DNA of 64,000 nucleotides from Burkholderia pyrrocinia. Its GTDB lineage: Bacteria; Pseudomonadota; Gammaproteobacteria; Burkholderiales; Burkholderiaceae. The notes under the pieces are model-generated. The model saw only the letters and a program-made list of their open reading frames with translations. It was not told where the DNA came from and made no database searches. The stretch is taken from positions 1,736,001 through 1,800,000 of the forward strand of contig NZ_CP011504.1 of NCBI RefSeq assembly GCF_001028665.1, read 5' to 3'. Shown piece by piece: positions 19,960-28,359 of this stretch (positions are counted from its first letter, which is position 1; each line of letters starts with the position of its first letter). The position numbers and the translations under genes are program-made.

Positions 19960-22900
19960 ATGTCGGACACGCCTGTATACCACGAGCCGAGCGGTAGCGC
20001 CGAGGAGCGCATGGAGCGCCTCGGCCATTTGGAGGATGGCGAGGCGGCCAAGGCTGCGGATCAGCCGTTCTACGAGAACGTCAACCATATTATGCTCGGC
20101 GGCGACATCGGCTGGGCGACGGCCAGCGTCCTCGACGCGGGGATTACCGCCGGCGCATCGGGATCAGCGATCGCCGGCGCGCTCGCGGTCGAACTCGCGC
20201 CGGTCGCAATCGCGATCGGGGGCGCGTGGGCGCTCGACAAGCTGGGCGCCACGGATGCGATGTCGAGGGGATTCGTGTGGGTGGGTGACGAACTCGGCCT
20301 CACGATCGGCCGCGGCGATCCGCACCCCGCTTGCGTCGGCGATGCGGTCGCTCATTCGATGGGCGCGTGGGGCATCTTTGGCGGCATGCTGGTGGGCGTC
20401 GCGGTCGGCGCGATCGTGGCGGCGGCGGTGGTGGCGACGGTTGCGACCGGCGGGCTGGCGGGAGCCATGATCGTCGGTGCGTGCATGGCCGGCGGCCTCA
20501 GCCTCGGCAGCGCGCTGGCCTCCGCCAGCCAGCAGATGGGCAGCGACTGCGGGCAGATCATGACCGGTTCGCATGACGTGTACTTCGAGGGCCGCCGAGT
20601 CGCGCGCGTCACCGATCTCGTCAAGTGCGACCAGCACTCGGGTGTGCCGCAACCGCTCGTCGAAGGCAGCCGGACCGTGTTCGTGAATGACCTGCCGCTC
20701 GTGCGGATCGGCCACGAAACGTACTGCAGTGCGAAAGTCAATGCCGGCCGCAAGAGCATCTGGATCGACAAGACGACCGGGCAGTACGGCCCCAAAAAAC
20801 CCGAGCTGACGGCCGGCGAGGAATTCTGGGCAAGCTTGCTCGGCGGGCTGGCCGGCGGCGCGGTCGGGAGGACCATCGGCAAGGGATTCAAGCCGAAATC
20901 GACAGAATCGGCCGAGCAGAGCGGCGTCAAGGATTCGCAGAGCAAGTGCGTGGACGATCCGGTCGACGTCGCTACCGGCGAAGTGCTGGAGGTGCGCGTC
21001 GATCTGGCGATTCCGGGTGTGCTGCCGCTCGAGCTCAAGCGGCGCTACCGGACCCGCTCGGATGATGACGGGTTGCTCGGGCACCGCTGGTCGGACAACT
21101 GGTCGCAGTGCCTGACGTTCGACGGCGGTCGCTTCGTGCGATTCCATGATGGCGCTGGCCTCGTGATCGGTTTTGACGCGCCGGGAATCGCGCTCGACGG
21201 CATTAACCTGCGCGAACCACGTTATCGGCTGATCGGTAGCCGACTCGAGCCGCGTATCCTTGATCGCGATACCCGACAATTACACATTTTCTCGCCTCTG
21301 GTCGACGGCCGATCGTCCCGCCTCGAGCGGATCGAGGATCTCGACGGCAACGCAATCGCGTTTTCCTACGACGCTGCCGGGCGCCTGAGCGGGCTGGCTC
21401 ATAGTCATGGTTATCGGCTGGAAGTCGTCTATCACGGGCGAGGTCGTCGGCCGGAACAGATCGTCCTTGATGATGCGGATGGCGGCCGTCGCACGCTCGT
21501 GGACTACGGTTACCAGGGCGGAATGCTTGCCAGCGTGGCGAGCTTTCAGTTCGGCCGGTTCCATTACGCGTACGACGAGCACGGCTGGATGACCCAGTGG
21601 CGGGATACGGACCAGACCGATGTCCGTTATCAATACGACACCGTCGGGCGCGTAGTCGAGACCGGCACGCGACAGGGCTACCACACGGGCCGGTTCAGCT
21701 ACGAGATCGGCCGCACGCGCGTGTTCGATGCCGATGGCGAGTGGATCTACGACCACAACGGTGAAGGCCTCGTGACGGCCGAAACCGATCCTCTCGGCCA
21801 TTGCACACGCTCAGAATGGGAACTCGGCCGCCTGATGGCGCGGATCGATCCGCTCGGGCGCCGGACCGTATACCGCTATGACGATATCGGTCAGCTGATT
21901 TCGATAACGGAAAGCTCCGGGCGAGTGATCGATCTAGAGTACGACGAACAGCGCCTCACGACGGTAAGCCTGCCGAACGGCGGCCGGATTAGGCTCGAGT
22001 ACGATCATTTGCACCGGTTGATTGCACGAACCGAACCGGATGGCGCTAGAACGACGTATCGCTACGGTTCCCGCGGCGAATTGCTGCGAGTCGTTCAGGG
22101 TGATCGCGAGACACGGCTGGACTATGACCGGCGATTGCGGCTGACAGATATCGAGTTGCCTGGCGGAGCCCGCTTTCGGCGCAGGAGCGATGTACTGGGG
22201 CGGGTGCTGGAGGAAACGTCGCCTGACGGGGATGCGACCGGTTTCGACTATACCGACGGCCCGGACAATCCGCGTGGCCGGTTGGTTGCGGTCACGCACG
22301 CGGACGGCTCGGTGTCGCGAGCGCAATACAACAGCGAGAGCCTGCTTGTCGGGTGGACCGATCCGCTCGGGCGCACGGTCCGGCGGACCTACGGTCCGTT
22401 TGATCTGCTTGTGGCGTCGATCGATGCGGCCGGTCACGAGACGCGGTTCGAGTATGATCACGCGACGCGATTGACCAAGGTCGTCGACGCGGTGGGCGAT
22501 GCGTACATCTATCGCTATGACGCGGCGGGGCGTCTCATGACCGAGATCGACTGGGGCGGCCGCGTGACGGCATACCAGCGCGATGCAGCCGGTCGTCTGC
22601 TCGTGAAGACGCTGCCGGACGGCGGCCAGTGGCGCTACACGTATGACGCACAGGACCGGCTTACTGAGGTCGATGCCGGTGATGTGAGGCTCCTCTATCG
22701 CTACGACCTACTGGGGCGGCTGGCCTCCGCGGAGGTGCGCGGCGAGCAGTCCCATGTGACGCGTTTTGCTTATGACGGAAACGGGCGTCTTGTAGGCGAA
22801 GATCAGCATGGCGAGCTGTTGCGGCACGTCTACGATGCCGATGGGCGACGTCGTCGGCGAATGACCCCGCGCCGCGAGACGGCCTACGCGTACGACGAGC

Positions 22901-24561
22901 TGGGTGCGTTGACACTGATCGGCGGGCTGACAATCCATCGCGACAGTCTGGGGCGGGAGACTGGTCGACAGGTCGGGGAATTCGCCGCGCAGCGGCAATA
23001 CGATGCGCTCGGTCGCCTTCGCCGGCAGGTTGCCGGGCCGGCAGCGGCGATCGAAGCCTTGCAGGCCGATCCGGCACACGCGCTTGAGCAATTGACACGG
23101 CAGGTGTACCACTACGACGCGGCCGGTCAACTGGAGCGAGTCGACACCGACGCAGATACACGTACGTACCGACGCGACGTACGCGGCCAGGTCGTCCTGG
23201 CGGATAGTCTGTTGCAGCAGGCCGAGCACTATCGCTATGACGCTGCGATGAACATTCTGGCGCACGGCCGGCAAGCGCCGGTGGACGTTCATCATTACGG
23301 TCGAGGCGGCCTGCCGGAGCGAATCGGCCATGCACGTTATCGGTACGACGCGCGTGGCCGTACGATCGAAAAGACAATCGAGCAGCCCGGGTTTCGGCCG
23401 AAAACGTGGCAGTACACGTGGGATGGCCTCAACCGACTCGTGAAGGTCGTGACACCCGAGCGCGGCGTCTGGCTGTATCGCTACGATGCATTCAACCGCC
23501 GGGTCGCAAAGCAGCAAATCGGCGGTCGCGAAACGATGAGGTTTCTGTGGGATGGTTCGACCATGGCGGAGCGCTGGGTCGAGCAACGGGACGGGACGAC
23601 CGGGCAGGTTGTGACGTGGCATATCGAGCCGGGCAGTTTCTCGCCGCTCGCCCAGGAGACCGACGAAGGACTGTACGCCGTTCTGACCGATCAAGTGGGT
23701 CTGCCGACCGAGGTGTTTGACGGACGTGGCCAATCCGTATGGAAGGCTTCGTACTCGCTGTGGGGGAAGTTGTTGCCGGCCAGGCGGGCCGCGAACGATG
23801 CATGCGGCACGTCGATCGATACGACGCTGCGCTTCCCCGGCCAATGGGCAGACGACGAGACCGGGCTGAACTACAACCTGAACCGATACTACGATCCGGA
23901 TTCGGGACAATATCTGTCCGTCGATCCGATTGGACTGGCTGGCGGTATCCGGACTCACGGATATGTGGCCAATCCGACCCAATGGGTCGACCCGCTCGGC
24001 CTTTCCGGGTGCGAATTCCGCGAATTCCTGAAGGACAAATGGGGGCGCAAGGACGTCGAGGACGCGCTGGCGGCGAAACGCGGCAATGCGGTACTGGACA
24101 AACTGTTGACGGACAACGAGTACCTTGCGATACGTGGCTACACCTCCAACCTGTACGAGGAAATCAACCCGGCATTGCGCGCCGGGAATCCGGGTGAATG
24201 GGGGCGGCTGACTTCGGAGGCGTCGAATGGCTTGAGCAAGCTTGCAGACAATGGTTATGCGCATGTGGGAGACGTCGTGCGAAATCTGCGACTGACCAAC
24301 GAACAGGTTGAACAGTTGTTTCCTGTCGGGGGTGTTTTCCAGGACAAGGCATTCCTGTCGACGACTACCGATCTCGATGGCGTATTCCCGGGCAAGGTGA
24401 CGATGAATATCGCGTCCCGCAGCGGCGTCAAGGTGAGTTCGCTGTCCGAATTCCCTCGGGAAGCGGAGGTATTATTCAAGCCTGATACCCCGTTTAAGGT
24501 TCTCGATCGTACTCACGATCCTGCGAACGGGTCATGGAATATCACATTGGAAGAGCAGTGA
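19960..24561 (+). CDS. PAAR/Rhs type VI effector with C-terminal ADP-ribosyltransferase toxin
   Basis: This is a 1533-residue polymorphic toxin. Two hydrophobic regions (about 50-90 and 135-185) flank a prePAAR-like motif (ACVGDAVAH, about 126-134). A PAAR domain follows (about 190-265), then an Rhs/YD-repeat shell (about 330-1320), and the autoprocessing boundary with DPIGL at 1322-1326 and NPTQWVDPLGL ending at 1348. The tip (about 1350-1533) has no long Rhs repeat and carries an R-S-E class ADP-ribosyltransferase pattern: Arg1392 (AIRGYTS), Ser1467-Thr-Thr (FLSTTTD), and Glu1501-x-Glu1503 in REAEVLF. The ExE pair is typical of arginine-modifying enzymes. The adjacent ADP-ribosylhydrolase supports this strongly. 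The target protein is unknown. Confidence 0.92.
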   Translation: MSDTPVYHEPSGSAEERMERLGHLEDGEAAKAADQPFYENVNHIMLGGDIGWATASVLDAGITAGASGSAIAGALAVELAPVAIAIGGAWALDKLGATDAMSRGFVWVGDELGLTIGRGDPHPACVGDAVAHSMGAWGIFGGMLVGVAVGAIVAAAVVATVATGGLAGAMIVGACMAGGLSLGSALASASQQMGSDCGQIMTGSHDVYFEGRRVARVTDLVKCDQHSGVPQPLVEGSRTVFVNDLPLVRIGHETYCSAKVNAGRKSIWIDKTTGQYGPKKPELTAGEEFWASLLGGLAGGAVGRTIGKGFKPKSTESAEQSGVKDSQSKCVDDPVDVATGEVLEVRVDLAIPGVLPLELKRRYRTRSDDDGLLGHRWSDNWSQCLTFDGGRFVRFHDGAGLVIGFDAPGIALDGINLREPRYRLIGSRLEPRILDRDTRQLHIFSPLVDGRSSRLERIEDLDGNAIAFSYDAAGRLSGLAHSHGYRLEVVYHGRGRRPEQIVLDDADGGRRTLVDYGYQGGMLASVASFQFGRFHYAYDEHGWMTQWRDTDQTDVRYQYDTVGRVVETGTRQGYHTGRFSYEIGRTRVFDADGEWIYDHNGEGLVTAETDPLGHCTRSEWELGRLMARIDPLGRRTVYRYDDIGQLISITESSGRVIDLEYDEQRLTTVSLPNGGRIRLEYDHLHRLIARTEPDGARTTYRYGSRGELLRVVQGDRETRLDYDRRLRLTDIELPGGARFRRRSDVLGRVLEETSPDGDATGFDYTDGPDNPRGRLVAVTHADGSVSRAQYNSESLLVGWTDPLGRTVRRTYGPFDLLVASIDAAGHETRFEYDHATRLTKVVDAVGDAYIYRYDAAGRLMTEIDWGGRVTAYQRDAAGRLLVKTLPDGGQWRYTYDAQDRLTEVDAGDVRLLYRYDLLGRLASAEVRGEQSHVTRFAYDGNGRLVGEDQHGELLRHVYDADGRRRRRMTPRRETAYAYDELGALTLIGGLTIHRDSLGRETGRQVGEFAAQRQYDALGRLRRQVAGPAAAIEALQADPAHALEQLTRQVYHYDAAGQLERVDTDADTRTYRRDVRGQVVLADSLLQQAEHYRYDAAMNILAHGRQAPVDVHHYGRGGLPERIGHARYRYDARGRTIEKTIEQPGFRPKTWQYTWDGLNRLVKVVTPERGVWLYRYDAFNRRVAKQQIGGRETMRFLWDGSTMAERWVEQRDGTTGQVVTWHIEPGSFSPLAQETDEGLYAVLTDQVGLPTEVFDGRGQSVWKASYSLWGKLLPARRAANDACGTSIDTTLRFPGQWADDETGLNYNLNRYYDPDSGQYLSVDPIGLAGGIRTHGYVANPTQWVDPLGLSGCEFREFLKDKWGRKDVEDALAAKRGNAVLDKLLTDNEYLAIRGYTSNLYEEINPALRAGNPGEWGRLTSEASNGLSKLADNGYAHVGDVVRNLRLTNEQVEQLFPVGGVFQDKAFLSTTTDLDGVFPGKVTMNIASRSGVKVSSLSEFPREAEVLFKPDTPFKVLDRTHDPANGSWNITLEEQ

Positions 24562-25748
24562 TGAGCGATAAGCGTGCAGAGTTGTCGGCCGAGCAGCGCG
24601 TAGCCGTCGAGCGCGCAGCCGCACGTGCGGCGCGACGGAGTCAATACCCCGAGGATATGGGTTTTATGCCGTATTCCGGGAGATTTACCAATGCGGATGT
24701 GGCGCTCAAGACACCGTGGTTGAGCGAGTATTTCAAATTCAGAAACCGGAACCCACAGGCCGATCGTGAAACACTGCAGGACGTTCAGCGGCAGATCGGT
24801 GCCGATTGCTCGGAACTGATCGATCGATTCCGCGGCGCAATGCTGGGGCTGGCGATCGGCGACGCGCTGGGCACGACGCTCGAATTTTCGTCACGAGACA
24901 GCGCTACGGTCACCGATATCGTGGGTGGTGGCCCTTTTCATCTCAAGCCCGGTGACTGGACCGACGATACGAGCATGGCATGCTGTCTCGCGTACAGTCT
25001 TGTCCGCGCGCGTGGATTCGATCCCGAGCATGCGATGCTGGCTTTTTCCTATTGGTATCGGTTTGGGGCATACAGCCCGACAGGGGAGTGCTTCGATATC
25101 GGTGGAACCACTCGGGCCGCGCTCGATCGTTTTTTGAAGACAGGGAATGCGTTTTCCGGAGATAGCGATCCACATTCGGCCGGGAATGGATCACTCATGC
25201 GGTTGGCTCCCGTTGTGCTGTTCTATACGAATGATTTTGAGAAGGTAGTGCACTTTGCGGCCGAAAGCTCGAGGCTCACGCATGGAGCGGATGAGGCTGT
25301 CGACGCCTGCAGGTTTCTTGGCGCATTGATGTGGGGCGCATTCTCGGGATTCTCAAAAGAGGAAATCCTGAGCGATCGATTCTCACCTCTACCGGGGTAT
25401 TGGGATAGACATCCACTTGCGCCGGCCGTGGAGCGAATTGCACATGGCTCATACAAGAACAAGACTCGCGATGAGATATCGTCTACGGGATACGTTATCG
25501 ACACGCTGGAAGCCGCGCTGTGGGCGTTCTATAACAACGACCGCTTCGAGTCCGGAATGCTAGCGGCGGTCAATCTGGCGGGAGACTCGGACACCATTGG
25601 CGCCGTCTTTGGCCAGATAGCCGGAGCCTACTACGGAGAGACGGGGATTCCTGTCAGATGGATCGTCAACACGCACGCGGCACACGGGTTTTATCATTTT
25701 GCCGAGGATTTGCTCGCGGCTTCTCGAACGGATCAATCCGGAAATTGA
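24561..25748 (+). CDS. ADP-ribosylglycohydrolase-family immunity protein (Tri1/DraG-like)
   Basis: This is a 395-residue cytosolic protein whose ATG overlaps the Rhs stop codon (TGATG). Residues from about 91 form an ADP-ribosylglycohydrolase: GAMLGLAIGDALG at 92-104, the metal-binding WTDDTSM (Asp135, Asp136), AGNGSLMR, and the second metal motif GDSDTIGA (Asp342, Asp344). Such enzymes remove ADP-ribose from arginine. About 90 residues precede this domain and have no obvious homologue. In Serratia Tri1 an N-terminal extension plugs the toxin active site, so both blocking and hydrolase protection are possible here. Base composition is visibly more AT-rich than in the betaine genes. Gene order and chemistry both point to immunity. 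Confidence 0.9.
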   Translation: MSDKRAELSAEQRVAVERAAARAARRSQYPEDMGFMPYSGRFTNADVALKTPWLSEYFKFRNRNPQADRETLQDVQRQIGADCSELIDRFRGAMLGLAIGDALGTTLEFSSRDSATVTDIVGGGPFHLKPGDWTDDTSMACCLAYSLVRARGFDPEHAMLAFSYWYRFGAYSPTGECFDIGGTTRAALDRFLKTGNAFSGDSDPHSAGNGSLMRLAPVVLFYTNDFEKVVHFAAESSRLTHGADEAVDACRFLGALMWGAFSGFSKEEILSDRFSPLPGYWDRHPLAPAVERIAHGSYKNKTRDEISSTGYVIDTLEAALWAFYNNDRFESGMLAAVNLAGDSDTIGAVFGQIAGAYYGETGIPVRWIVNTHAAHGFYHFAEDLLAASRTDQSGN

Positions 25749-26167
25749 AGCGCGCAAAGGGGCTTTGAACGGGATACGGGCCAAAGGGAGGGGCGTCGCG
25801 ATGAGCGTGGACTGGAATTTCGTCACGAGCGGTGATGTTGTGTCTCCGACGCCGGCATTGTCCCGCACCCACGTCGGACTGCGACGAGATGGCGGTGAAT
25901 GAAACCATGCGGTCCGCGCTTTATCGATGCCGCGCTTGCGACCAGTTACTCAAGACGGTCGAACTCGAGCGCGGGGTTGCCTCCCTGTCTCCCGACGATG
26001 CGCACGAGCAGTTTGCCGGATTCGATCCGTCGAAATACTGACGAGTGTCCGCGTTCGACGGGCGCGTTGCGACACGTGCAGGTCGATACTCGGCCTACGG
26101 CCGAACCCTTCCGCCAATACGCCGAACGCGCGCCGTATGAGTAACGCGCGTCCCGCTTCATCATGTG
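25749..26167. other. Possible remnant region after the immunity gene
   Basis: The 419 bases between the immunity gene and purU hold only short frames. A start at 25801 preceded by GGGAGG gives a 33-codon peptide (MSVDWNFVTSGDVV...) ending at 25902. The frame listed at 25889 follows in a different register. The two together could be a single small gene broken by a frameshift. No repeat or attachment site is evident. Confidence 0.3.
25889..26041 (+). CDS. Hypothetical 50-residue protein with a CxxC motif
   Basis: This short frame encodes MAVNETMRSALYRCRACDQLL and then an ordinary acidic segment ending GFDPSKY. The CRAC pair could be half of a zinc ribbon. There is no strong Shine-Dalgarno directly upstream. 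I do not recognise it. It lies at the downstream edge of the T6SS island and may be a fragment. Confidence 0.3.
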   Translation: MAVNETMRSALYRCRACDQLLKTVELERGVASLSPDDAHEQFAGFDPSKY

Positions 26168-27043
26168 TTACGAAAACACCACCGTCCGATCCCCGTTCAA
26201 AAACACCCGCCGCTCTATGAACGCCTTCACTGCACGCGCAAGCGTGATGCTTTCGACATCACGCCCCACCGCGAGCAACTGCTCCGGCCGCAGCGCGTGA
26301 TCCACACGCTCGACGACCTGCTCGATGATCGGGCCTTCGTCGAGATCGTCGGTGACGAAGTGCGCGGTCGCGCCGATCAGCTTCACGCCGCGCGCATGCG
26401 CCTGGTGATACGGCTTCGCGCCCTTGAACCCGGGCAGGAACGAGTGATGGATATTGATCGCGCGGTTCGCGAGTTTCGCGCTCGTCTCCTGCGACAGCAC
26501 CTGCATGTAGCGCGCGAGGATCACGAGCTCGGCGCCGCTCGATTCGAAGAAGTCGAGCCACTGCGCTTCCTGCTGCGCCTTCGTGTCGGCCGTGATCGGG
26601 AAGTGCCGGAACGGCAGCCCGTGCTGCGCGGCCATCGGCTCGAAATCGGGGTGGTTCGACACGATGCCGACGATGTCCATCTTCAGTTCACCCATCCGCC
26701 AGCGGAACAGCAGGTCCGCGAGGCAGTGCTCGAGCTTCGACACCATGATCAGCACCTTCGGCCGTGCGTTCACGTCGTGGATCGCCCATTGCATGTCGCC
26801 GCCGAGGCCGGCCGCGATCGGCGCGAATTCCTGGCGCAGCGCGTCGATCTGCAGCGTTTCATCCGTCGGATGAAAGACGCAGCGCACGAAGAAGCGGTTG
26901 CTGAGATCGTCGTCGAACACGTTCAGCGCATCGACATAGCAGCGATGGCGATCGAGAAAGCCGACGACGGCGGCGACCTGGCCGGCCGCGCTCGCGCACG
27001 ACAGCGTCAGGACGAATTGATCGGGGCGGTGCTCGGCGGTCAT
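26168..27043 (-). CDS. purU: Formyltetrahydrofolate deformylase
   Basis: This 291-residue enzyme hydrolyses 10-formyl-THF to formate and THF. The N-terminal ACT-like regulatory domain (about 8-90) precedes a formyltransferase-fold catalytic domain with VSNHPDF, the catalytic stretch INIHHSFLPGFKGAKPYHQA, and ATAHFVTDDLDEGPII. GAGGAGT stands before the start. It recycles folate overloaded by methyl groups from betaine, dimethylglycine and sarcosine, and purU copies accompany gbc/sox genes in Pseudomonas. Here the type VI island lies between it and the betaine block. Confidence 0.94.
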   Translation of the reverse strand: MTAEHRPDQFVLTLSCASAAGQVAAVVGFLDRHRCYVDALNVFDDDLSNRFFVRCVFHPTDETLQIDALRQEFAPIAAGLGGDMQWAIHDVNARPKVLIMVSKLEHCLADLLFRWRMGELKMDIVGIVSNHPDFEPMAAQHGLPFRHFPITADTKAQQEAQWLDFFESSGAELVILARYMQVLSQETSAKLANRAINIHHSFLPGFKGAKPYHQAHARGVKLIGATAHFVTDDLDEGPIIEQVVERVDHALRPEQLLAVGRDVESITLARAVKAFIERRVFLNGDRTVVFS

Positions 27044-27213
27044 GAGACTCCTCGGTTGGCATAAGGCGCACGGCCGTGCGGCAGCGCACGAAAGCGCCGC
27101 GCCGCGCGGGTTGCGGGAGACTCAAGTAAATCAGGACGATTTTGGGGAGGATAGAACCAACGCGCCGTGTGGCTGGTATCGGCGCGCCAGCGCGCGGGGC
27201 CGGGCCCGATTCG

Positions 27214-28119
27214 TCAGGCGCTCGCGCACGCGTCGAGCAGCCAGCGCCGGAACACGTGGGTCGCGTCCGGCTCGGGCCGCTGCGGCGGCCGCACCAGGAA
27301 GTAGCCACGCGACGTGACGACGGGCGCGTCGACGAGCTTCACGAGCTGGCCGGACGCGACGAGCTCGTCGACGAGCGGCGACCAGCCGAGCGCGACGCCT
27401 TCACCGAGCAGCGTCGCATGGATCACGAGCGCATAGCTGTTGAAGGTCACGCCGCGCGCGGCGGCCGCCGTGTCGAGGCCGTGCGCATCGAACCAGCCGG
27501 ACCACGACAGCCAGCGTTCGGGGCGCGTCGGCTGCACGTGCAGCAGCGGCAGCGCGAGGAGTTGGTCGGCCCGCGCGACGTGCGGATGCGCGTCGCGGAA
27601 CGCGGGCGAGCACACGGGCGTGACGGATTCCGGAAAGAGCCGCGCGGCCGTGCACGACGGCCAGTGGCCGTCGCCGAACAGGATCGCGATGTCGCCGTGG
27701 TCGCGCTGCGCATCGTAATCCTGTGACGTGACGACGCGCACGTCGACATCCGGCATCACGCGTTTCAGGCCCGCCAGGCGCGGCATCAGCCAGTAGGTCG
27801 CGAAGCCGAAGTCGGTGACGATCGTGAGCGCGCCGTGCTCGCGGCGCGCGCGCAGCGTCGCGGTGGCGCCGCGCAGCGTGTCGAGGCTCAGCCGCACGGC
27901 TTCGTACAGGCACTGGCCGTCGGCCGTCAGCGTGACGCCGCGCGGGCTGCGCTCGAACAGCGGCACGCCGAGCTCGGCCTCGAGCTGGAACACCTGCTGG
28001 CTCACGGCCGGCTGCGTCGAGCCGAGCTCGCGCGCGGCGGCCGTGAAGCTCGCGAGCCGGGCGGCCGACTCGAATGCGCGCAGCGCCTGCATCGACGGTA
28101 ACGGTTCGGATTTCGACAT
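27214..28119 (-). CDS. LysR-family regulator divergent from betC
   Basis: This 301-residue LysR-type factor of the GcvA-like branch has an N-terminal winged HTH (LPSMQALRAFESAARLASFTAAARELGSTQPAVSQQV) and a periplasmic-binding-like effector domain. The start at 28119 has AGAAGGACTT directly upstream and is preferred over an in-frame ATG at 28140. It is transcribed away from choline-sulfatase across a 240-base gap, the usual place for a regulator of that gene, so it probably controls choline-sulfate use. purU lies downstream on the same strand, 170 bases away. Confidence 0.85.
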   Translation of the reverse strand: MSKSEPLPSMQALRAFESAARLASFTAAARELGSTQPAVSQQVFQLEAELGVPLFERSPRGVTLTADGQCLYEAVRLSLDTLRGATATLRARREHGALTIVTDFGFATYWLMPRLAGLKRVMPDVDVRVVTSQDYDAQRDHGDIAILFGDGHWPSCTAARLFPESVTPVCSPAFRDAHPHVARADQLLALPLLHVQPTRPERWLSWSGWFDAHGLDTAAAARGVTFNSYALVIHATLLGEGVALGWSPLVDELVASGQLVKLVDAPVVTSRGYFLVRPPQRPEPDATHVFRRWLLDACASA

Positions 28120-28359
28120 AAGTCCTTCTAATGGCCCCATAAGGGCAGGACGCCTACCCGCCTGAATTCGGGCGGGCGATAGTGCATCGGACGGTACGGC
28201 ACACGCGCTTCACGGCCGCCGCGCCAGGCCTTCCGCGATTCTAGCCAGTCGCGACGGGCACGCGCGGCACTTTCTGCGGACCGCATCCGTCATGCCGGAC
28301 GACTCGCTGCCAAAGCGGCGCACCGTTCCATTCGAACACCGTTTTCCCCACGACCGCCG

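Noticed and set aside
20950..23990. CRISPR or tandem-repeat array within the Rhs gene
   Set aside because: The repeated tyrosine-aspartate pattern is degenerate protein-level YD repeats, not DNA repeats with spacers.
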